9,387 nucleotides of DNA from Myxococcales bacterium. Its GTDB lineage: Bacteria; Myxococcota_A; Polyangia; Polyangiales; Polyangiaceae. Positions 1 to 4,543 of the stretch are shown in pieces (the stretch's first letter is position 1; every line of letters starts with the position of its first letter). Made by a program: the position numbers and the translations under genes. The stretch is from positions 6,895 through 16,281 of the forward strand of contig JAHFDX010000018.1 in NCBI GenBank assembly GCA_023248785.1. The letters run 5' to 3'. The notes beneath the pieces were generated by a model. The model worked only from the letters and a program-made list of their open reading frames with translations. It was not told where the DNA came from and searched no databases.

Positions 1-600
1 GAGGAATTGCCCCGCCTCAACAAGCTCTACCGTGAAACCGCCGAACCACGCGCGAACCTTCCGGTTCTCGACGCTCGTTCGAGTCAGGTTCTCTTGGCCG
101 TCTCACGCCTTTCGCAGAGCGAGACAAATGTTAATCCACTGAGTGAAATCGTTCGGAACGGACCGCCGCTGAGCATCCAACGTCCGTTCGATGTCAACTT
201 GGATGACAAACTTCAAGCGTTGGGGTTTGACATCACTGACGAATCGGGCAAGTGGGTTGATGCGGTCGTCTCAAGCAGACCGTATTACTTCAAGTTCTAC
301 TTTCGGGTGCTTGCACCCATTGACCGAGATTGGGAGGCCTTCATCCATGTCGATCGCGGTCAGCTTCGACACAACGGCGACCACAAACCGCTACAAGGCA
401 AGTACAGCATGACACTGTGGCTGAAGGACGACGTGGTCGTCGACATCCACAAATTTGAACTTGGCGTGAGTTTCACGCAGGGCGAATACACGATTTATTA
501 CGGTTTTTTTCCAGGGGGCGACGGTCCGCGCATGCGCATCGTGAGCGGACCGAACGACAAGGATAATCGAATCGCGGCCGGTAGGCTCCGCGTCTTGTGA
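1..600 (+). CDS. C-terminal part of a probable GT39-type membrane glycosyltransferase (5' truncated)
   Basis: The frame is open from the first base to the TGA at 598-600, so this is very probably the 3' end of a longer gene. A TTG at 7-9 could start a 197-residue protein, but it has no properly spaced ribosome binding site. The visible part has no membrane span. It begins with an LPVLDARSSQ-like stretch (nt 58-87). A beta-rich segment follows at about nt 280-400, with FYFRVLAPIDRDWEAFIHVD and then NGDHKPLQGKY, and it ends in a YTIYYGFFPGGD segment near nt 487-522. From memory, this combination occurs in the soluble C-terminal domain of myxobacterial dolichyl-phosphate-mannose mannosyltransferase-like (GT39) proteins, after a polytopic membrane core. 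That core would lie upstream of the window, so the enzymatic assignment cannot be proved here. A soluble beta-sandwich protein of unknown role is the alternative. The stop codon overlaps the ribosome binding site of the next gene, which suggests co-transcription. Confidence 0.6.
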   Translation, partial: EELPRLNKLYRETAEPRANLPVLDARSSQVLLAVSRLSQSETNVNPLSEIVRNGPPLSIQRPFDVNLDDKLQALGFDITDESGKWVDAVVSSRPYYFKFYFRVLAPIDRDWEAFIHVDRGQLRHNGDHKPLQGKYSMTLWLKDDVVVDIHKFELGVSFTQGEYTIYYGFFPGGDGPRMRIVSGPNDKDNRIAAGRLRVL

Positions 601-607
601 GGGACCC

Positions 608-1003
608 ATGAGTGACGTGCGCATCAGCGACGAGTTTCCCGAGTACACGTCGCCGTATCTCGACAGACGCATTCACGATCGCTTCGATGTGACGTGGGCT
701 GTCGACTGCGCAGCCGACGACACGTTTCTGTACGCCTCGATTGCGAACATCAGCGCCATGGGCATTTTTGTCCGCACCGAACATCCGCTCCCGATAGGAA
801 CTCGCCTCGACCTGCAGTTTGCACCGCCCGGCATGCCGAAGTTTCAGCTCGACGGCGAAGTCGCGTGGATCAACCCGCTGCGTGATAGCGGCGACAATCC
901 AAACCCTGGAATGGGAGTTCGCTTCATCGAACTCGCGCTGCCGGATCGCGAACGGTTGGTGCATGTGATTCGCACGATCGCGTACTTACGCGAACCAGCG
1001 TAG
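608..1003 (+). CDS. Small PilZ-domain protein (putative cyclic-di-GMP receptor)
   Basis: A 131-residue cytoplasmic protein with one PilZ domain and no signal peptide or membrane span. The cyclic-di-GMP signature is visible in order: RxxxR at R21-IHD-R25, then the D/NxSxxG motif as N47-I-S49-A-M-G52. After it come the hydrophobic IFVRT strand, a PLPIGTRLDLQF turn, an EVAWINP strand and a GMGVRFIEL strand, which together form the usual six-stranded barrel. The pattern resembles the Myxococcus paralogous PilZ family (TIGR02266). The ATG at 608 is chosen because a TGAGGG Shine-Dalgarno sequence (598-603) sits 4 nt upstream. It starts 7 bp after the glycosyltransferase-like gene, so the two are probably one transcript, and the PilZ protein may tune that enzyme or simply ride along. 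Both ligand-binding motifs are intact, so cyclic-di-GMP binding is expected. The target is unknown. Confidence 0.88.
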   Translation: MSDVRISDEFPEYTSPYLDRRIHDRFDVTWAVDCAADDTFLYASIANISAMGIFVRTEHPLPIGTRLDLQFAPPGMPKFQLDGEVAWINPLRDSGDNPNPGMGVRFIELALPDRERLVHVIRTIAYLREPA

Positions 1004-1018
1004 GCAAGGCGTGCCTAC
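1000..1018. terminator. Perfect inverted repeat spanning the two convergent stop codons
   Basis: GTAGGCA (1000-1006) and TGCCTAC (1012-1018) form a perfect 7-bp stem with a 5-nt loop. The left arm contains the TAG stop of the PilZ gene (1001-1003). The right arm contains the TAG stop of the minus-strand gene (complement of 1015-1017). It is symmetrical, so it can fold in either transcript and may act as a weak bidirectional terminator or a 3'-end stabiliser. There is no T-run after it on either strand, so it is not a classical intrinsic terminator. Confidence 0.45.
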
Positions 1019-1566
1019 TTGCCGTGCTCCCCAATGACGCGTGCATCGATGCCAACACATTGAAGCGATTCACGCATGCGCGCGGCGGCCGGGCCCTCCA
1101 CAAGCGCTCGGCGAATGCCTTCTTCGGCTAAGTTCGCGCTAAGCGTGTCGATCCATTCACCTGCGTCATCGCCTTCGAAGTTCGCTGCGATGGCCACTTC
1201 GTCTTTTCCAAGATGAACCAAAGGTGAGGCCCAAGCGGCAAGCGTCTTGCTCCGTACGTCTTCCGCGATCCAACGCGCGTTCGCTTCACAGACCGCGGTC
1301 ATCGCGCTGTCTGCCCACCGCGTCGAACCGGGTTGAGTTGCGAGCGCGTGAACGATCGCGGGTCCAAGGACAGGGGATGCGCCAAGCGCCACGAGTTCGT
1401 GCCCGAGTCTCATCCACGCGTGAATGAGATCGCGTGACGTCGGCTCCGATGCCACCATCGAGAAGATGTGCTCGCGAAGCGCTAGCGTGCACTCAACCGC
1501 CATGCGGTCCTTCGCGTGGGTGCATGCAGCGTCACATGCGGTTTCCCATTCCTCCCGCGTGATCAT
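1015..1566 (-). CDS. Hypothetical protein, third gene of the sigma/anti-sigma operon
   Basis: A 183-residue protein that I do not recognise. It has no signal peptide and no clear membrane span. The first two thirds look helical and the end looks alpha/beta (EEGIRRALVEGPAAARMRESLQCVGIDARVIGE, nt about 1030-1130). It has five cysteines, at residues 11, 15, 26, 93 and 170. The first two form a C-x3-C followed by a histidine at 17, which could be a metal or redox site but may be chance. The ATG at 1566 overlaps the TGA of the anti-sigma gene (ATGA, 1563-1566), and a GGAG Shine-Dalgarno (complement of 1572-1575) lies 5 nt upstream inside that gene. Translation is therefore probably coupled to the anti-sigma factor. 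The position suggests a cytoplasmic accessory of the sigma pathway, but no function can be assigned from the sequence. Confidence 0.82.
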   Translation of the reverse strand: MITREEWETACDAACTHAKDRMAVECTLALREHIFSMVASEPTSRDLIHAWMRLGHELVALGASPVLGPAIVHALATQPGSTRWADSAMTAVCEANARWIAEDVRSKTLAAWASPLVHLGKDEVAIAANFEGDDAGEWIDTLSANLAEEGIRRALVEGPAAARMRESLQCVGIDARVIGEHGK

Positions 1567-2846
1567 TTTTTCTCCGTGGGAGCCGGAGCCCTGTCCGCCT
1601 CCGCGGGCGCTGGTGCGGCTGACTTAGGAGATGCGTGCGCGCCCGCTTTTCCTACCCCAGACGACCTGGCTGGTGATCGCGCAAGTTCAGTGCGTGCACG
1701 CTCGGCGTACGATGGCGTGTCCACGAGCTTTCGCAAGCGGGCATCGGCCGCGTCGTGCGCACCCATCGACCGAAGACACTGTGCACTCTCAAGCGCGGCA
1801 TCATTCGCAGCTGGAGTTCCCGGCGCTCGCATGATCACCGCATCATATCGCCGCACCGCACCCGCACACCCTGCCGGGCTGTTACGAACACTCCGTGCGG
1901 CCCAAAGAGCCGCCTGAGGATTCGCGTTTGCGTCCGCATCAAACTTCTTTGCCGCTTCGCCGTACTGGCGGTTCTTGTAGGCATCCATGCCCTTGGAGAA
2001 ATTTCCGGAAGACTCGTTCTCCTTTGTCGCCCGTAAATTGCCTAGGCCTCCGCTCGACCCACCACGGTCGTCCTGCAAGTCTGCAGCGACACCACTCGCT
2101 CCCGATGCCATTGGCGGCGGCAAATTCACTGGGGCTTGGAGCGCGGCGGGCGCATCCGCGCGATACCCCTCAGGTTTCAGTGAGGCCGATTTCGGTGTGG
2201 CCGCCAAGGATGGATCGAGGTTCTTTGCGACCAAATCATTGGGCCCGGTTACGGCCTTTTGGTCTTTTGAAGGCGCGCTTTCCTCATCCGTGGCTGCTTG
2301 CTGTTGAGAAACGGCCGGCTTCCGGCCCAATTCGCCGGTCTTTGCTTTAGACGAAAAACCATCCCCGCCCCGCGTCGGGGAGGCCACAATCGCTTCAGGT
2401 TCGTTGCGTGGCGACGGTGCTCCAATTTCATCGCTCCCGCTCTTTCGCGCAGCGCGCGAGCGAAGCAAAAGTGCGCTTGAGCCAACCATTAACATAAAGA
2501 GCGCGGCCATCGCCGTTTGAGGGCGCATGGCCCAACGGCCTGCACGCGAAACCCACCCTGAATGGCGACGAGGGGGCACGACGTTCTCGATGGGCCGCTG
2601 CTCCGTGGCGGGCGTGCTGGCCACTGCCGGCAAATCGAGCTTTGCAAAGATCGCTGCTTCAAGGTCGACCGGAGGCTCTTCCAACATGGCGGACAGTTGG
2701 TGGCGTACGGCCCGATACGCATTGAGATTGGACGCACACTTCGAACACTCCGCCGCGTGGCGCTTGGCCGCCGCGTGCGTAACCTCATCGAGCTCGTCGT
2801 AGAGCTCATCGAGGAGGAGTTGGTCGAAGGATTCGCAGTTCATCAT
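1563..2846 (-). CDS. Membrane anti-sigma factor with ZAS zinc finger and C-terminal TPR-like domain
   Basis: A 427-residue predicted single-span anti-sigma factor. Residues 1-75 form the cytoplasmic anti-sigma domain with the ZAS zinc-binding motif H30-x3-C34-x2-C37, as in zf-HC2 proteins that hold ECF sigma factors inactive. One hydrophobic span (about 109-128) follows basic residues. Residues 130-280 are a long, polar, Ala/Pro/Ser/Gly-rich linker. Residues about 283-392 are helical and TPR-like, starting GMDAYKNRQYGEAAKKF, and would be periplasmic if the topology is N-in. The last 30 residues are Ala/Pro/Lys-rich. It lies 22 bp downstream of the sigma gene, the usual order for a cognate pair. 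The start could be either of two consecutive ATGs (2846 or 2843), and the ribosome binding site is weak, so yield relative to sigma may be low. The periplasmic TPR region is a plausible sensor or protein-interaction module. The cognate pairing is strong inference. Confidence 0.88.
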   Translation of the reverse strand: MMNCESFDQLLLDELYDELDEVTHAAAKRHAAECSKCASNLNAYRAVRHQLSAMLEEPPVDLEAAIFAKLDLPAVASTPATEQRPIENVVPPRRHSGWVSRAGRWAMRPQTAMAALFMLMVGSSALLLRSRAARKSGSDEIGAPSPRNEPEAIVASPTRGGDGFSSKAKTGELGRKPAVSQQQAATDEESAPSKDQKAVTGPNDLVAKNLDPSLAATPKSASLKPEGYRADAPAALQAPVNLPPPMASGASGVAADLQDDRGGSSGGLGNLRATKENESSGNFSKGMDAYKNRQYGEAAKKFDADANANPQAALWAARSVRNSPAGCAGAVRRYDAVIMRAPGTPAANDAALESAQCLRSMGAHDAADARLRKLVDTPSYAERARTELARSPARSSGVGKAGAHASPKSAAPAPAEADRAPAPTEKK

Positions 2847-2868
2847 CGTTCTTCGTTAAAGGCTTCCG

Positions 2869-3483
2869 TTAGAGCGTTCGGGCTAGTTCCTCATATTCAG
2901 CAAGAGCCTCTTGGAGCCGCTCGAGCGCATAGCGCATGCGGCTCTTGACTGTATTTTCGGGCACTCCAGTCACTTCGGCGATTTCCTTGAAGGCCAGGTT
3001 GGCCACTTCGCGAAGCAAGAACACTTCGCGTTGCTCGTCGGGTAGCGCATCCACGGCCGTTTGGATGCGTTTTCGTAATGTAGGGCCTTCGGCCTCTCGA
3101 TCGATCCGGACGTTCGGATCGGGCACTAAGTCGCCAAGCGTCGGCCCCTCGCCGTCTTCTCCCGGACGTTGTGCATCGAGTGACGGATGCCTTCGATGAA
3201 CCTGTTTGCGCGCGTGGTCGATACAAAGATTGCGAATAATCGTGAAGAGCCACGTGGAAAACCGCGCGCTTTCGCGAAACTCGGTGGCTCCTTGAACAAC
3301 GCGCACAAATGCATCCTGCACCACGTCTGAAGCAAGATCCGGTTGGCGCACTTGGCGCAGTGCGAAGTTGTATGCCGCCGTCTTGTGGCGCGCGATAAGC
3401 TCGCCCAGCGCCCAGCGCTCCCCTGCGCGAAAGGCGCGCATGAGCTCCTCGTCCGAGGGCAATGGCCCGGCCGCTTGAGTCAC
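2869..3483 (-). CDS. RNA polymerase ECF sigma factor (sigma-70 family, group 4)
   Basis: A 204-residue protein with the two-domain layout of ECF sigma factors. Region 2 spans about residues 14-97, with the core-binding segment SDVVQDAFVRV and the -10 recognition segment ARFSTWLFTIIRNLCIDHARK. An acidic, Pro/Gly-rich linker (about 98-134) follows. Region 4 spans about 137-192, with LPDEQREVFLLREV and the -35 recognition helix-turn-helix around FKEIAEVTGVPENTVKSRMRYALERL. Regions 1.2 and 3 are absent, as expected. The start is a GTG at 3483. No ATG lies upstream in frame before a stop, and a GGAG sequence sits 8 nt before the GTG. It is the first gene of a minus-strand operon and is followed by its likely anti-sigma factor. 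Many such sigma factors activate their own promoter and a neighbouring target. The divergent operon starting at 3743 is the obvious candidate target, but this is not shown. Confidence 0.95.
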   Translation of the reverse strand: MTQAAGPLPSDEELMRAFRAGERWALGELIARHKTAAYNFALRQVRQPDLASDVVQDAFVRVVQGATEFRESARFSTWLFTIIRNLCIDHARKQVHRRHPSLDAQRPGEDGEGPTLGDLVPDPNVRIDREAEGPTLRKRIQTAVDALPDEQREVFLLREVANLAFKEIAEVTGVPENTVKSRMRYALERLQEALAEYEELARTL

Positions 3484-3564
3484 GAGCGCAGCTCCACGCG
3501 CGAACTCGGCACAAAGCCGCCGTTTGTAGGGCGCTGATGTTCATGTCGTACGATAGGACGGGCC

Positions 3565-3594
3565 ACGAGCGCCAAGGATCTTGGCACGGCTCGT
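3565..3594. repeat. Bulged hairpin / inverted repeat in the divergent region
   Basis: ACGAGC-GCCAAG, a GAT loop, then CTTGGC-(ACG)-GCTCGT. Twelve base pairs form two perfect 6-bp stems, interrupted on one side only by a 3-nt ACG bulge. It lies about 80 nt upstream of the sigma factor start, probably in its leader if transcription begins farther right. There is no T-run on either side, so it is more likely an operator or leader RNA structure than an intrinsic terminator. Confidence 0.5.
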
Positions 3595-3642
3595 CCAAAC
3601 TCCGCCACCTTAGAATTCTCCGTGTTTCCCACACAGCCCTTG

Positions 3643-3672
3643 TTGCCAACGTTGCCCGCCCAAACGTACACT
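3643..3672 (+). promoter_or_regulatory. Candidate sigma-70-like promoter for the TPR operon
   Basis: TTGCCA (3643-3648, five of six matches to the -35 consensus) and TACACT (3667-3672, four of six to the -10 consensus) are separated by 18 bp. Transcription would start near 3679, leaving a leader of about 64 nt before the ATG at 3743. The 8-bp palindrome CAACGTTG sits at the -35/spacer border. This is a match by eye only. Myxobacterial promoters often deviate from the E. coli consensus. Confidence 0.3.
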
Positions 3673-3724
3673 GAACGGTAGCTCTGCCGCAGGGCGTTGT
3701 AGCACTGGCCCCCCGTAGCACTGC
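3666..3724 (+). repeat. Cluster of GTAGCACTG-like direct repeats upstream of the TPR operon
   Basis: Three 10-bp copies on the plus strand: GTAGCTCTGC (3678-3687), GTAGCACTGG (3699-3708) and GTAGCACTGC (3715-3724). A degenerate fourth copy, GTACACTG (3666-3673), lacks one base. The start-to-start spacings of the three good copies are 21 and 16 bp. They end just before the ribosome binding site of the 3743 gene. An operator or an RNA-binding leader element is possible. The regulator is unknown. Confidence 0.45.
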
Positions 3725-3742
3725 AGCGAAAGGACCGTATCG

Positions 3743-4543
3743 ATGCGACGCTCGATTCCCTTACTTGGTGCTCTTTTGATGACAACGGCATTGTCCGTTG
3801 GAGCTCTCGCTCAAGCACCGCCTGCGGCGAGCGCCGCGCCGGCTTCTTCCGGATCTGCCGCACCTGCACCGGCGTCTGTAGCACCTTCAGCCGCTCCCTC
3901 GCCAGCACCAGCCCCCACAGCCGCGTCTTCCGTTCCGGTGCGTGCTGGTGCCGATCCCAAGCCTGCCGCGGCAACGGGGACAGCCGTAGATGGCGCAACG
4001 TTTGCCGTCCGTCTTCGCGACCTCGAAGCCAGAGTGGATGAACTCAAGGAGCAAATCCGAAGGAGCCATACGCGGCTTGCCATCTTGAGCGACACGATCA
4101 TGACCGGCGGGCTCGCGGGCTCGCGCTCCGAAGTGGAGTTCGTGAACGAGATGTCGGGCGCCTTCAAGCTTGTGAAGGCGCTTTTCATTCTCGATGGGAC
4201 GGTTCAATTCAATCGAGCCGACGACAACGGTGCGATGGCCGACCAAAAGGAATTTGCGGTGTTTAGCGGCCCTGTTCCTCCGGGCGATCACAACATCACG
4301 GTCGTCTTGAACTTTCACGGCCACGGGTTCGGCTTCCTTTCGTACCTCCGTGGTTACAAATTCGAAGTCAAGTCGAGCCATGCTTTCACTGCGCTCGAAG
4401 GCAAGAACGTCATCATCACGGCCGTTGCGCATGAGAAGGGTGGCGTTACAACGCCGCTCGAGCAGCGCCCCAGTGTGGAGTGGCGTGAAAAGGTGACGGC
4501 TCTTACGCCGGCGCAGGCCGGGCGGGGGAGCGACAAGAAATGA
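3743..4543 (+). CDS. Exported coiled-coil/beta-domain protein of unknown function, first gene of the TPR operon
   Basis: A 266-residue protein. Residues 1-24 are a clear Sec signal peptide (MRR, a hydrophobic core, then ALAQA). Residues 25-80 are an Ala/Pro/Ser-rich linker. Residues about 86-118 are a heptad-like helix (VRLRDLEARVDELKEQIRR). The remainder, about 138-232, is predicted to be a beta-rich domain with LFILDGTVQF, a GPVPPGDHNITVVL turn and a conserved-looking GFGFLSYLRGYKFEV segment. There is no lipoprotein cysteine, so it is probably periplasmic. AAAGGA (3729-3734) lies 8 nt before the ATG. The Ala/Pro linker tends to attract the automatic name dihydrolipoamide acetyltransferase, but no lipoyl domain or acyltransferase motif (HxxxD) is visible. 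Its last codon overlaps the start of the next gene (ATGA), so it probably works with the TPR protein that follows. The biochemical role is unknown. Confidence 0.88.
   Translation: MRRSIPLLGALLMTTALSVGALAQAPPAASAAPASSGSAAPAPASVAPSAAPSPAPAPTAASSVPVRAGADPKPAAATGTAVDGATFAVRLRDLEARVDELKEQIRRSHTRLAILSDTIMTGGLAGSRSEVEFVNEMSGAFKLVKALFILDGTVQFNRADDNGAMADQKEFAVFSGPVPPGDHNITVVLNFHGHGFGFLSYLRGYKFEVKSSHAFTALEGKNVIITAVAHEKGGVTTPLEQRPSVEWREKVTALTPAQAGRGSDKK

Larger units (their letters stand above)
3484..3742. promoter_or_regulatory. Divergent intergenic control region between the sigma operon and the TPR operon
   Basis: A 259-bp gap between two genes that point away from each other, so it must hold both promoters. 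It contains a bulged hairpin (3565-3594), the palindrome CAACGTTG (3647-3654), a sigma-70-like promoter candidate for the plus strand (3643-3672) and a cluster of GTAGCACTG-type repeats (3666-3724). No convincing promoter was found by eye for the minus strand, and no convincing ECF-type GGAAC/CGTC pair on either strand. Open frames crossing it on both strands lack ribosome binding sites and protein-like composition. Confidence 0.75.

Noticed and set aside
473..964. A 163-codon minus-strand frame across the glycosyltransferase-like and PilZ genes.
   Set aside because: It is antisense to two plus-strand frames that both show protein-family features. It has no recognisable start signal.
1000..1018. 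A classical rho-independent terminator.
   Set aside because: The hairpin is real, but no T-run follows on either strand, so I kept it only as a low-confidence terminator-like inverted repeat.
3673..3698. An ECF-type promoter with GAAC (3673-3676) and CGTT (3695-3698).
   Set aside because: The spacing (18 bp) and both boxes are poor matches to the usual GGAAC/CGTC pattern, and such short motifs arise easily by chance in this sequence.
2897..3998. Minus-strand frames of 274 and 172 codons over the sigma gene and intergenic region.
   Set aside because: Their products are Arg/Ser/Cys-rich and overlap the real sigma factor or the antisense of the 3743 gene. The sigma frame has clear region 2 and region 4 motifs.
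3743..4543. Dihydrolipoamide acetyltransferase as the identity of the first gene of the TPR operon.
   Set aside because: Only the Ala/Pro-rich linker resembles that family. There is no lipoyl lysine motif and no HxxxD active site, and it has a signal peptide incompatible with a cytoplasmic dehydrogenase complex.
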